DNA of 64,000 bases, taken from NCBI GenBank assembly GCA_051877575.1, contig JBJEJA010000020.1, forward strand, positions 62,001 through 126,000, written 5' to 3'. Positions 26,804 to 35,887 of this stretch are shown piece by piece (the stretch's first letter is position 1; each line of letters begins with the position of its first letter). The stretch is from UBA2882 sp051877575. GTDB taxonomy: Bacteria > Bacillota > Clostridia > Lachnospirales > Lachnospiraceae. The translations under genes and the position numbers were made by a program. The notes beneath the pieces are model-generated. The model searched no databases. It had not been told where the DNA came from and was given only the letters and a program-made list of their open reading frames with translations.

Positions 26804-27736
26804 TTAAATCCACATTGCAGGATTAATTTCTTCCAAATCATAGGGTGTGATCTGATAAACATAGTAATTGAGCCAGTTGCTGTAAAGGTTGTTGCTGTGG
26901 CTCCTCCACTGCAGGCGCGGTCTCTGGCTTGGATCATCATTGGGAAAATAATTTTTCGGTACCGCAATATCCAGACCCTTATTGACATCTCTGAAATACT
27001 CATCGCGCAAAGTCATCCTGTCATATTCGGAATGTCCCATGACAAAGAACTGCTTTCCTTCTCCCGCCATGACAAGATAAACCCCGACTTCCTCAGATTC
27101 TGCCAAAACCGTCAACTCTTTGCAGTTGTGAATATCCTCTGCCGCCACTTCCGTATGTCGGCTGTGCGGTGCCATAAAGTAATCGTCAAATCCTCTGACA
27201 ATGGGGATTTTACGGTTCATAACCTTATGCTCGAATACGCCGAAAACCTTTTCCGGCAGCAACCGTTTTTGCAATCCGAAATGATAATATAGTCCGGCCT
27301 GTGCTCCCCAGCAGATATGAAACGTGGAAGTCACATTTGTTTTGGACCACTCCATCACTTCTACCAGCTCTTCCCAATAATCCACTTCTTCATATTCCAT
27401 ATGTTCTACCGGCGCACCGGTAATAATCAACCCGTCAAACTTTCTGTGTTTGATATCATCAAAAGATACATAAAATTTATTCAGGTGATTGGCTGATGTA
27501 TTCAGGGAAATATGGCTCTTCATATTTAAAAAAGTCACATCCACCTGTAAGGGTGTATTGGAAAGCGCGCGCAGAAGCTGCAACTCCGTATCCTGTTTTA
27601 CGGGCATCAGATTCAAAATGCAGATCTGCAACGGTCTGATATTCTGATGCAGTGCCCTGTATTCATCCATTACAAATATATTTTCATTTTCCAGGATCTC
27701 CTTTGCGGGGAGATCACTTTGTGTCTTAATCGGCAT
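26804..27736 (-). CDS. metA: Homoserine O-acetyltransferase (MetA family)
   Basis: A 310-residue MetA-type acyltransferase of methionine biosynthesis. The catalytic cysteine is Cys142 (HICWGAQAG), with His235 and Glu237 in the GHSEYD motif. Residue 111 is glutamate (TGAPVE), which in characterised MetA enzymes selects acetyl-CoA, while glycine there selects succinyl-CoA. The product is therefore predicted to be O-acetyl-homoserine in spite of the usual succinyltransferase label. No SAM riboswitch was recognised in the about 100 bases upstream. Confidence 0.93.
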   Translation of the reverse strand: MPIKTQSDLPAKEILENENIFVMDEYRALHQNIRPLQICILNLMPVKQDTELQLLRALSNTPLQVDVTFLNMKSHISLNTSANHLNKFYVSFDDIKHRKFDGLIITGAPVEHMEYEEVDYWEELVEVMEWSKTNVTSTFHICWGAQAGLYYHFGLQKRLLPEKVFGVFEHKVMNRKIPIVRGFDDYFMAPHSRHTEVAAEDIHNCKELTVLAESEEVGVYLVMAGEGKQFFVMGHSEYDRMTLRDEYFRDVNKGLDIAVPKNYFPNDDPSQRPRLQWRSHSNNLYSNWLNYYVYQITPYDLEEINPAMWI

Positions 27737-27840
27737 TTCTATTCCTTCTTTATTCCTGTGATTATGATGATGTCAGCCGCCTGTTTCCGACTGCTACATT
27801 ATACTAACATCTTTTGGAGCAAACGTAAACCCACATCCGC

Positions 27841-29802
27841 TTAGAGCATTTCCAAAAACATTTCTTCGGAGATAATGGGAATTCCCAGTTCTTTTGCTTT
27901 TTTATTTTTACCGGAAGCAGAGGTCACATCATTGTTGATCAGGTAATCCGTCTTGCTTGAAACACTTCCGGCCACCTTGCCGCCTTTGCTCTCAATCAGT
28001 TCTTTCACTTCGTTCCGGTTGGCAAAATGCTCCACGCTTCCGGTGATTACAAAGGTTTTTCCGGCAAATATCTGTTCTTCGGTACTTTGCACCGGCTTTG
28101 CAATCCGCAGTTCCCGTAAAAGATTTTCTACAGAGGCCTGTTTTTTCTCATCCCGGAAGAAGCTGTAAATACCTTCTGCCAGAACTTCCCCAATCCCTTC
28201 AACCTCTGATAACTCTTCCATTGTGGCAGACTTTATCGAGTCATAGTCATCGCGAAAGGCTTTGCAAAGCATTTTTGCATTTGCCACACCGATGCCGTTA
28301 ATGCCCAGCCCATATAAAAATTTTGCCAACGTCGTATCCTTTGCTCTTTCAACAGAATCGATCAGGTTCTGATAAGACTTCTCTCCAAAGCCTTCCATTG
28401 TCGTGATTTCTTCACGGTATCGGTCCAGATAAAAAATATCCGCAAAGTCATGGATAAATCCTTTTCCGATGAATTTCTCCAGCGTCGCTTCGGATAATCC
28501 GTCAATGTTCAATGCATCTCTGCTGACCAGCAGGGTGAAAGCTTTGATCTTCTTTGCTTCACACTCCCGATTGGGACAGATGAGCGTCTCTGCATCATTC
28601 ATTTTGCTGATCTGCGTCTTCGCACCACAGACGGGACACTGCTCCGGGATTTCCAGATTGCCGCTGCCCGTCATGTTTTCCGCAATCTGCGGAATGATCA
28701 TATTGGCTTTATACACTTTGATTCGATCCCCGATACCAAGCTTCAGGGCTTTCATGATACTGAGATTGTGAACGCTGGCACGGGATACGGTGGTTCCCTC
28801 CAGTTCCACTGGCTCAAAAACAGCCACAGGATTGATCAGACCGGTCCTGCTGGGACTCCATTCGATTTCCTTTAACGTCGTTTCCGCCGTTTCGTCCGCC
28901 CATTTAAAAGCAATGGAATCTCTGGGGAATTTTGCGGTCCGCCCCAGGGATGCCCCGTAAGCCATATCGCAGTAGGTCAGCACCAGACCGTCCGAAGGCA
29001 CATCATAGTCTACGATTTTCTGAGCAAAACTTTCAATGGCATCCAATATGGTATCGGTTGTCACCCTGGTGTACTCTACTACATCAAAGCCCTGTTCCTT
29101 CAGAAAACGGAACTGATTTTCCCTGTCGTTGTCAAAGTCCGTCTCCGCACCGTTTTCCGTGGCACTTACCAATGAAAATGCAAACAGGCGCACATTTCTC
29201 TTGGCCGTGATCTCATTGTTTAACTGTCTGACGGAACCGCTGCACAGATTTCTCGGATTTTTATATTTTGCATCCGCCTCGGCGATTTCCGCATTTACTT
29301 TTTCAAAATCCGAATAGGTAATGACCGCTTCCCCTCTTAAGATCAGCCTGCCTTTGAAAGCAATTTTATGGGGAATGTTTTTAAACACTTTTGCATTGTT
29401 GGTAATGACCTCTCCGACTTCGCCGTTGCCCCTTGTAACGGCTTTTTCCAACACGCCGTTTTCATAGGTCAGAACAATGGTCAGACCGTCCAGTTTCCAT
29501 GATAACAGCCCTTCTTTTCCGTTCAGCCAGTTTCTAAGCTCTTCCCGGCTCTTGGTCTTTGCCAAAGACAACATGGGCTTTTCGTGGCGCTCTTTGGGCA
29601 GTTCGTCAACGGCTTCGTAGCCAACGCTTACCGTAGGACTTCCCGAAAGGGTCATCCCCGTTTCCTCTTCTAACGCCACCAGTTCATCATAGAGCGCATC
29701 ATATTCAAAATTACTCATGATTTCTCTGTCCTCGGCATAATATGCTTTCGCAGCTTCATTCAGCTTTACGATCAATTCTTTCATTCTCTCGGTTTTATTC
29801 AT
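27841..29802 (-). CDS. ligA: NAD-dependent DNA ligase
   Basis: A 653-residue LigA, close to the usual 660-680. Order: N-terminal Ia region, adenylation domain with Lys103 in the KLDG motif, OB fold, four-cysteine zinc finger (CPVCGAKT and CPNREC), helix-hairpin-helix repeats and a C-terminal BRCT domain (FAGKTFVITGSVEHFANRNE). It seals nicks in replication and repair using NAD. The upstream neighbour is an rRNA pseudouridine synthase gene. The adenylation motif SWKLDGLTIVL differs slightly from the common KIDG form, as in a subset of Clostridia ligases. Confidence 0.95.
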   Translation of the reverse strand: MNKTERMKELIVKLNEAAKAYYAEDREIMSNFEYDALYDELVALEEETGMTLSGSPTVSVGYEAVDELPKERHEKPMLSLAKTKSREELRNWLNGKEGLLSWKLDGLTIVLTYENGVLEKAVTRGNGEVGEVITNNAKVFKNIPHKIAFKGRLILRGEAVITYSDFEKVNAEIAEADAKYKNPRNLCSGSVRQLNNEITAKRNVRLFAFSLVSATENGAETDFDNDRENQFRFLKEQGFDVVEYTRVTTDTILDAIESFAQKIVDYDVPSDGLVLTYCDMAYGASLGRTAKFPRDSIAFKWADETAETTLKEIEWSPSRTGLINPVAVFEPVELEGTTVSRASVHNLSIMKALKLGIGDRIKVYKANMIIPQIAENMTGSGNLEIPEQCPVCGAKTQISKMNDAETLICPNRECEAKKIKAFTLLVSRDALNIDGLSEATLEKFIGKGFIHDFADIFYLDRYREEITTMEGFGEKSYQNLIDSVERAKDTTLAKFLYGLGINGIGVANAKMLCKAFRDDYDSIKSATMEELSEVEGIGEVLAEGIYSFFRDEKKQASVENLLRELRIAKPVQSTEEQIFAGKTFVITGSVEHFANRNEVKELIESKGGKVAGSVSSKTDYLINNDVTSASGKNKKAKELGIPIISEEMFLEML

Positions 29803-29889
29803 GACAATCTCCCGTTTCCTTCTCGTATCCGCTTTCTTTTTTCATATCCGCTTTGCGATTCATTTATCGTTGTTTCATGCATCATCCGT

Positions 29890-30630
29890 TCACATTGCCG
29901 CAATATCATAGAGTTCTTCCAGCTCTTTGCCCTTTAAGATGCGGTATTCTCCCGGTTTCAGTCCGCTGAGGGTCACATTGGCAACCCGGACACGCTTTAA
30001 AGAATGAACCTCATATCCCAGTTCCCGACACATCCTCCTGATCTGCCGGTTTAATCCCTGTGTCAAAATGATACGAAATGTAAATTTCCCCGATTGTTCC
30101 ACCTGACAAGGTCTGGTCGTTTTATCCAGCTCCGATAAATACACGCCTTGTGACATCGCCTGCAAAAATTCATCCGTAATCTCACTTTTGACTTTGACCA
30201 CATATTCCTTCTCATGGCGGTTTGCTCCACGCATCAGGGCATCGATCAGATCCCCGTCATTGGTCAAAATCAGCAAGCCTTCCGAATCTTTATCCAACCT
30301 TCCCGCATAGGTGACCCTGACCGGATAATGCAATTCATCGGTCAGCAGTTTGTCCGCATGTTTGTCGCGCTCGGAGCAGATAACACCCACGGGCTTATAA
30401 TATGCAAGCACTGCCACATCCTGTCTGCCGCCGATGACCCTGCCCTGAAAACATACTTTGTCACCGCGCTGCACCTTTGTTCCCGGCTGAGCAATCCTGT
30501 CATTTACGGTAACCTGTCCGGTTTCAATCAGCTTATCCGCATCCCTGCGGGAACAGATGCCCGCCTGCGCCAGATATTTATTTAAACGAATTTCTTTTTC
30601 TTTTTCCTGAAACTGTTTTCTGCCACTCAT
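29890..30630 (-). CDS. 23S rRNA pseudouridine synthase, RluF/RluB type
   Basis: A 246-residue protein with an N-terminal S4 RNA-binding domain (RLNKYLAQAGICSRRDADKLI) and the RsuA/RluB/RluF catalytic domain. The catalytic aspartate is Asp113 in the GRLDKDSEGL motif. LTQGLNRQIRRMCRELGYEV is the form typical of RluF, which modifies position 2604 of 23S rRNA in Escherichia coli; RluB cannot be excluded. It lies 87 bases upstream of ligA on the same strand. Confidence 0.9.
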   Translation of the reverse strand: MSGRKQFQEKEKEIRLNKYLAQAGICSRRDADKLIETGQVTVNDRIAQPGTKVQRGDKVCFQGRVIGGRQDVAVLAYYKPVGVICSERDKHADKLLTDELHYPVRVTYAGRLDKDSEGLLILTNDGDLIDALMRGANRHEKEYVVKVKSEITDEFLQAMSQGVYLSELDKTTRPCQVEQSGKFTFRIILTQGLNRQIRRMCRELGYEVHSLKRVRVANVTLSGLKPGEYRILKGKELEELYDIAAM

Positions 30631-30798
30631 TTATTTTTCCACATTTCTGTTATATCAATCCAAAACATGCATTGCATATATATTTTATTACATTTCTTCT
30701 CTATCATACTTTAAATTGATATTTTTTTCCAGCATAAATACTTGTCTTTTCGGTCATAGTATGGATGTAGGCATCTTTTTTTGAAAGGAGGCATTCAC

Positions 30799-31008
30799 AT
30801 GAGAAACAGAACCTTTGACTGCATCGTTTTGACAATCGTTATTATCGGTGCAATTAACTGGGGGTTAATCGGCTTTTTCGACTTTAATCTTGTCGCAATG
30901 ATCTTTGGAAGCATGTCGTGGATTTCACGAATCATCTATGCTCTGGTAGGTCTCGGCGGACTTTATTTAATCAGCTTTTACACCACCCTTGGATCAAACG
31001 AAACCTGA
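30799..31008 (+). CDS. DUF378 small membrane protein
   Basis: A 69-residue protein with two membrane helices. The motif IGAINWGLIGFFDFNLVA is the hallmark of the DUF378 family, whose function is unknown. A strong AAAGGAGG site places the start at the ATG at 30799. The gene is monocistronic, with a terminator following it. Confidence 0.88.
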   Translation: MRNRTFDCIVLTIVIIGAINWGLIGFFDFNLVAMIFGSMSWISRIIYALVGLGGLYLISFYTTLGSNET

Positions 31009-31046
31009 CCCCATCTCTAACTTCATAGAGCTTACCTGCGAGAAAA

Positions 31047-31089
31047 AGCGGATGACAGAGCCTTGCGCCTGTTGTCCGTTTATATTTTA
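31047..31089 (+). terminator. Terminator after the DUF378 gene
   Basis: A 12-base-pair stem with two wobble pairs (31047-31058 with 31069-31080) followed by a T-rich stretch. It lies just before the promoter of the next gene. Confidence 0.6.
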
Positions 31090-31102
31090 TCCTCTGTATC
31101 CA

Positions 31103-31131
31103 TTGACAAACGCTTTATTTTTTTGTATGAT
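31103..31131 (+). promoter_or_regulatory. Sigma-A promoter of the aldolase-domain gene
   Basis: A consensus TTGACA (31103-31108), 17-base spacer and TATGAT (31126-31131). The leader to the ATG at 31197 is about 60 bases. Confidence 0.8.
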
Positions 31132-31196
31132 AGATACGCTTTAGCGATTTAAAGTGCGACAATTCGAATCGCTGCAGACATATGGAGGAAAGAAAA

Positions 31197-32183
31197 ATGA
31201 ATACAGCAAATTGTAATGAAAGAACATTAATGGACTACTGCCCTGATATCAAGGTCGTAGACTGTACCATGAGGGATGGCGGACTGGTAAATAATTTTGC
31301 ATTTACCGACGAGTTTGTAAAAGACTTATACGAGGCTAATATCAAGGCCGGCGTTGACTATATGGAATTTGGCTATAAAGCCTCCCGGGAATTATTCGAC
31401 CCCAAGGATTTCGGCAAATGGAAATTCTGTACCGAAGAGGATATCCGCGCCATTGTGGGAGAAAATGACTCTCCCCTGAAAATCTCCGTTATGGCCGATG
31501 TAGGCCGATGCGATTACAAGAAAGACATTCTGCCCAAAAAAGACAGTGTCATCGATCTGATCCGCGTTGCCACCTATATCCACCAGATTCCCACGGCCAT
31601 TGAAATGATTGAAGATTTCAAAAAGAAGGGTTATGAAGTAACCGTCAATATCATGGCTGTATCCAAGGTCAACTCCGATGACCTGGATGCCGGTCTGAAG
31701 TTGCTTGCCAAAAGCAATGTGGATGTTATCTATCTGGTAGACAGCTTTGGTTCCTTCTATCCGGAACAGATCACCAGATTATCTCAGAAGTATGTGGAGA
31801 TTGCAAATGCTTCCGGTAAAATTGTAGGTATCCATGCTCATAACAATCAGCAGTTAGCATTTGCTAACACAATTGAAGCGCTCCGCAACGGCGTATGTCT
31901 CCTGGATGCCACTGTCAGCGGCATGGGACGAGGGGCCGGCAACTGCTATTCCGAATCTTTGTTGAGCTTTCTGAAAAATCCCAAATATGATGTGGTACCG
32001 ATTATCCGTTTTGTGGAAAAGCATATGCTCAAGTTAAAAGAAGAAGGTGCTGTATGGGGTTATGACATCCCGTACCTTCTGACCGGTATTTTAAACAGCC
32101 ATCCTTCCACTGCCATCAAGTTTATCAAAGAAGGCAGAACCGACTACTGCAAACTCATGCAGGAATTGATGGATATGGAATAG
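31197..32183 (+). CDS. HMG-CoA lyase-like aldolase catalytic domain protein
   Basis: A 328-residue protein with the DRE-TIM metallolyase fold. The conserved start VVDCTMRDGGLVNNF carries the Arg-Asp pair that binds metal and substrate, and IHAHNNQQLAFANTIEAL with GAGNC-like GRGAGNCYSE gives the His-x-His and Cys-containing loops. This fold includes 4-hydroxy-2-oxovalerate aldolase, isopropylmalate synthase and HMG-CoA lyase; here only the catalytic domain is present. The substrate is not known. The ATG at 31197 has an ATGGAGG site, so the ATG at 31182 is less likely. Confidence 0.82.
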   Translation: MNTANCNERTLMDYCPDIKVVDCTMRDGGLVNNFAFTDEFVKDLYEANIKAGVDYMEFGYKASRELFDPKDFGKWKFCTEEDIRAIVGENDSPLKISVMADVGRCDYKKDILPKKDSVIDLIRVATYIHQIPTAIEMIEDFKKKGYEVTVNIMAVSKVNSDDLDAGLKLLAKSNVDVIYLVDSFGSFYPEQITRLSQKYVEIANASGKIVGIHAHNNQQLAFANTIEALRNGVCLLDATVSGMGRGAGNCYSESLLSFLKNPKYDVVPIIRFVEKHMLKLKEEGAVWGYDIPYLLTGILNSHPSTAIKFIKEGRTDYCKLMQELMDME

Positions 32184-32209
32184 AAGCATTGTAAATCCGA
32201 AAATATAGA

Positions 32210-32260
32210 AAATCCCCGCTCCATGAATATTTTCCTTATTCAGGGAGCAGGGATTTTTTT
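32210..32260. terminator. Bidirectional terminator between the aldolase-domain gene and nth
   Basis: A stem of about 18 base pairs with minor mismatches (32211-32228 against 32238-32254), with A's before it and a T-run after it. It overlaps the last bases of the convergent nth gene and can serve both. Confidence 0.85.
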
Positions 32261-32885
32261 ACAACTTCTTTTCACACCATTTCTCCAACACGCATTTTTC
32301 ACAATGTGCTTTTCTTGCGGTACAAACGCTTCTTCCATGATAGATCAACTGAAAATTGATACGGTTCCAATGCTCCTTGGGAAGTACTTTCATCAGTTCC
32401 CGCTCTACCTGAACCGGATTTTTGCCTTCTGCAAGGCCCAGTCGCTTCGAAATGCGAAACACGTGGGTATCCACCGTTACTCCCGGTATGCCGTATGCAT
32501 CTGCCAAAAATAAAGTGGCTGTTTTTCTGCCCACGCCCGGCAGTTCCACCAGTTGTTCAATGCTGACCGGAACTTTTCCCGCATGCTCCTTTAAAAGCTT
32601 CTCGCAACAGTTTTTGATGTTTTTGGCTTTCATTTTGTACAAACCGATACGCTTGACCGCCTGCTCGATCTCCTCTATGGGAGCACCTGCCATTGCCTCC
32701 AATGTGGGAAACCGTGCCCACAAAGACGGCAGTGTTTCATCCACCTGCTTATCGGTACTTTGAGCGCTGAGCATGATTGCAATCAGGAGCTGCCAGTCAT
32801 ATGTATGCAAGAACCCTTCTTTTGTGGTTCCGTATACTTCGTCCAGTTTGTCCAATATCTGCTTTGTCTTTTGCTTTGTCATCAT
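32259..32885 (-). CDS. nth: Endonuclease III
   Basis: A 208-residue base-excision-repair glycosylase/AP lyase. The helix-hairpin-helix LPGVGRKTA contains the catalytic Lys121, and Asp139 is in VDTHVFR. A C-terminal [4Fe-4S] motif is seen as CTARKAHCEKCVLEKWC (Cys-x6-Cys-x2-Cys-x5-Cys). It removes oxidised pyrimidines from DNA. The frame begins ATGATG; the GAAGGGAAAA site fits either ATG. Confidence 0.95.
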   Translation of the reverse strand: MMTKQKTKQILDKLDEVYGTTKEGFLHTYDWQLLIAIMLSAQSTDKQVDETLPSLWARFPTLEAMAGAPIEEIEQAVKRIGLYKMKAKNIKNCCEKLLKEHAGKVPVSIEQLVELPGVGRKTATLFLADAYGIPGVTVDTHVFRISKRLGLAEGKNPVQVERELMKVLPKEHWNRINFQLIYHGRSVCTARKAHCEKCVLEKWCEKKL

Positions 32886-32900
32886 ATTATATTTTCCCTT

Positions 32901-33219
32901 CTATCCCAGCATGGCCCAAATCGGAACACACATAAACAGGATTCCCAAAACGATCAGTAAAACACAGGATTTTTCTATACTCCTGCTGACACAAAAGCTG
33001 TTGGGATTTCGGGGATCAACGTAAATATCGTATTGCTTTCCTTCCTGAAACTTTCTCTGTATTTTTCTGCCGGAAAATGTCTCTCCGCTGGTATTGGAAT
33101 AATGTTTGCCTTCAAAATCAAAATCAAAAGCAGGAGTATAAGTCGTATGTCCGTTTACCGTATATGATCAAGACCAACCCCAGACCCAGCACAAAGACGT
33201 ATGCATCGAGATCAACCAT
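32901..33219 (-). pseudogene. Frameshifted DUF3592-type membrane protein
   Basis: Two overlapping frames on the minus strand together read like one DUF3592 protein. The first, from an ATG at 33219, gives a membrane helix (VFVLGLGLVLIIYGK). The second, open from 33167 to a stop at 32901, gives TYTPAFDFDFEGKHY, YDIYVDPRNPNSF and a C-terminal helix. The switch occurs near 33165-33175, where a stop would end the second frame. Some sequence between the helix and the extracellular part also appears deleted. It sits between nth and trpA and is too broken to be reported as a gene. Confidence 0.65.
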
Positions 33220-33226
33220 GTTAGAA

Positions 33227-34006
33227 CTAATCCGCTCTTTTAACCGCATCTTTCATGGATTTCACATATTCGCCCACATACTTCGGTGCATCCTTGCCGT
33301 ATTTTGCCACCAGTTTGACAATGGCACTTCCCACAATGGCTCCGTCGGAAAGGGATGCCATCTTTTCTGCCTGTTCCGGTGTGGCAATACCAAAACCGAT
33401 TGCACAGGGCGTATCGGTCACTTCTTTCACAAGCTTTACCATTGAGCCGATATCCGTTTTAATCTCTGTTCTGACTCCGGTTACGCCCATGGAAGAGACG
33501 CAGTATACAAAGCCTTTTGCCTCTTTTGCAATCATTTTAATGCGTTCGTGGGAAGTCGGTGCAATCATGGAGATCAGATCCACACCGTATTCTTCACATA
33601 CGCCGGATAGTTCCTCCTTTTCCTCATATGGGATATCCGGAACGATCAGGCCGTCAATACCGCATTCCAAGCACCGTTTCATAAACTTTTCTTTTCCGTA
33701 TTTTACCACCGCATTGGCATAAGTCAGGTATACGATGGGAACCGTTACCTTTCCTCTTGCTTTCTTAACCATATCAAATAATTTATCCGTTGTACAGCCT
33801 GCTGCCAGTGCTCTTTCGTTTGCTTCCTGAATCACCGGTCCTTCCGCAATGGGATCCGAAAAGGGAATGCCGATCTCAATCAGATCCGCTCCCGCCTCTT
33901 CCATAGCATATAAAATCTGCTCCGTGGTATCCAGATCGGGATCTCCACCGGTTACAAAGGCAATAAATGCTTTTCCGTTTTCAAATGCTTTTCCAATCTT
34001 ACTCAT
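33227..34006 (-). CDS. trpA: Tryptophan synthase alpha chain
   Basis: A 259-residue TIM-barrel subunit. The catalytic glutamate lies in ADLIEIGIPFSDP and the active-site aspartate in GLIVPDIPYEE, with VSSMGVTGVRTE in the loop region. It splits indole-3-glycerol phosphate and passes indole to TrpB. Last gene of the operon; it overlaps the end of trpB by 8 bases. Confidence 0.96.
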   Translation of the reverse strand: MSKIGKAFENGKAFIAFVTGGDPDLDTTEQILYAMEEAGADLIEIGIPFSDPIAEGPVIQEANERALAAGCTTDKLFDMVKKARGKVTVPIVYLTYANAVVKYGKEKFMKRCLECGIDGLIVPDIPYEEKEELSGVCEEYGVDLISMIAPTSHERIKMIAKEAKGFVYCVSSMGVTGVRTEIKTDIGSMVKLVKEVTDTPCAIGFGIATPEQAEKMASLSDGAIVGSAIVKLVAKYGKDAPKYVGEYVKSMKDAVKRAD

Positions 34007-35183
34007 ATAATTCTACCCCCCGATATCTGGCAATGGCTGCCACATCTTTATCTCCACGTCCGGAGATGGTGCATACGATAATCTGATTCTGATCCATGGT
34101 CTTTGCCATTTTCATTACCTGTGCAACCGCATGTGCACTTTCAATTGCCGGAATGATGCCTTCCGTGCGCGATAAGTATTCAAAGGCCTGTACCGCTTCC
34201 TCATCGGTAATCGGTACATACTGCGCTCTGCCTGTCTCATGGAGCATTGCATGTTCCGGTCCGATACCCGGATAATCCAATCCTGCGGAAATGGAATAAA
34301 CCGGTGCGATTTGTCCGTATTCATTCTGACAGAACAAAGATTTCATTCCGTGGAAAATACCCTCGCTTCCGTTGGCGATAGTTGCTGCATTCTTTGGATT
34401 ATCCACACCTAACCCTGCTGCCTCGCAGCCGATCAAAGCGACTTCTTTATTCTCAATAAATTCATAAAAGCTGCCCATGGCATTGCTGCCGCCGCCCACA
34501 CAGGCTACAACCGCATCGGGCAATCTGCCTTCTCTTTCCAGTATCTGGGCCTTGGTTTCCCTGCTGATTACGCTCTGGAAATCCCTGACGATCGTCGGAA
34601 ACGGATGCGGTCCCATAACAGAGCCTAATACATAAAGGGTATCATCCACTCTGTTGCTCCACTCTCTCATGGTCTCATTAACGGCATCCTTTAAGGTCAT
34701 GGTACCGCTGGTAACCGGATGTACCTTCGCACCCAAAAGCTCCATACGGTATACATTCAATGCCTGACGGATGGTATCTTCCTTGCCCATGAAGATTTCA
34801 CATTCCATATCCATCAAAGCAGCTGCTGTCGCCGTCGCTACGCCGTGCTGTCCCGCCCCGGTCTCCGCAATGACTCTGGTCTTGCCCATTTTCTTTGCCA
34901 AAAGCACCTGGCCCAATACATTATTGATCTTATGAGAACCGGTATGATTCAGATCTTCTCTTTTCAGATAGATCTTGGGTCCGCCCAGATCTCTTGTCAT
35001 CTTTTCCGCATAATATAACAAAGAAGGCCTTCCGGCATAATTCCGGTTCAGGTCATCCAGTTCTTTGACAAACTCCGGATCATTTTTATAATGTTCGTAA
35101 GCCTCCTCTAATTCATGTATGGCATTCATCAGTGTTTCCGGCACATACTGTCCGCCGTAATTGCCAAATCTTCCTTTACTCAT
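33999..35183 (-). CDS. trpB: Tryptophan synthase beta chain
   Basis: A 394-residue PLP enzyme. The Schiff-base lysine lies in NHTGSHKINNVLGQ, the substrate-binding AETGAGQHGVATA loop is present and GGGSNAMG binds the cofactor phosphate. It condenses indole with serine. Length and N-terminus (GRFGNYGGQYVPETL) are of the classic TrpB1 type that complexes with TrpA. It overlaps trpF by four bases. Confidence 0.97.
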   Translation of the reverse strand: MSKGRFGNYGGQYVPETLMNAIHELEEAYEHYKNDPEFVKELDDLNRNYAGRPSLLYYAEKMTRDLGGPKIYLKREDLNHTGSHKINNVLGQVLLAKKMGKTRVIAETGAGQHGVATATAAALMDMECEIFMGKEDTIRQALNVYRMELLGAKVHPVTSGTMTLKDAVNETMREWSNRVDDTLYVLGSVMGPHPFPTIVRDFQSVISRETKAQILEREGRLPDAVVACVGGGSNAMGSFYEFIENKEVALIGCEAAGLGVDNPKNAATIANGSEGIFHGMKSLFCQNEYGQIAPVYSISAGLDYPGIGPEHAMLHETGRAQYVPITDEEAVQAFEYLSRTEGIIPAIESAHAVAQVMKMAKTMDQNQIIVCTISGRGDKDVAAIARYRGVELYE

Positions 35184-35872
35184 TTTGACTCCTTTCTGAC
35201 CGTATCTATCATTTCTTTTATTTTTTCTTTATCTTTGAAGCCGTCCGTCTCCACGGCACTGCTGACATCAATGGCAAAGGGCCTTCTTAATTGTATCAGT
35301 TCTGCCGCATTTGACAAGCCTATTCCTCCGGCAAGGAAGTAAGGCATTCCGATTGCATCATCCGGCGGAAGTCCCGCAATGTCAAAGGTCTGCCCGCTTC
35401 CGCCGGGAATTCCTTTTACTTTTGCGTCAAAGAGCAGAAAATCTACATCCAACGCCTTCGCCTCGTCAATCAGCTTTTGATTGGCATCCAGGATTTCCTG
35501 TTCCCGCTCCTCGGTCACTTCCAAAGACGCATCGATGCGTACCGCTTTGATGATCGGAATATTGGTTTTCTTTACTTCTGCCAACTCTTTCTTTAATTGG
35601 TTTACATAATTTATATCTTCCTGACCGTGGAGCTGGACCATATCGATGGTTTCTTCCTTTACCAGCTTTACCACGTGTGCAACCGGCTCATTTACAAATA
35701 CTCCCACAGCCCGGATAGCCGGATCTAACGCGTCCTTTAATGCCGCCGCCGTCTCGTCGGAGACAAATCTCCTGGTATCGGCAAAGACAAATCCGATATA
35801 TTCCGGCCTATAGGCATTGACTGCATCAATATCCTCCATGCGTTTTAATCCGCAGATCTTAATCCGACTCAT
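35180..35872 (-). CDS. trpF: Phosphoribosylanthranilate isomerase
   Basis: A 230-residue TIM-barrel enzyme starting IKICGLKRMEDI, with the catalytic cysteine in ICGLK and the aspartate in LLFDAKVKG. It rearranges phosphoribosylanthranilate in tryptophan synthesis. It is about 20-25 residues longer than the usual family size because of an insertion near the middle (around KKTNIPIIKAVRIDAS, ANQKLIDEAKALD), without disturbing the catalytic motifs. It follows trpC by 15 bases. Confidence 0.93.
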   Translation of the reverse strand: MSRIKICGLKRMEDIDAVNAYRPEYIGFVFADTRRFVSDETAAALKDALDPAIRAVGVFVNEPVAHVVKLVKEETIDMVQLHGQEDINYVNQLKKELAEVKKTNIPIIKAVRIDASLEVTEEREQEILDANQKLIDEAKALDVDFLLFDAKVKGIPGGSGQTFDIAGLPPDDAIGMPYFLAGGIGLSNAAELIQLRRPFAIDVSSAVETDGFKDKEKIKEMIDTVRKESK

Positions 35873-35887
35873 GGCATCACCTTCTGC

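Noticed and set aside
27737..27840. SAM riboswitch upstream of metA
   Set aside because: The upstream region is only about 100 bases and shows none of the conserved SAM-I helices or a terminator.
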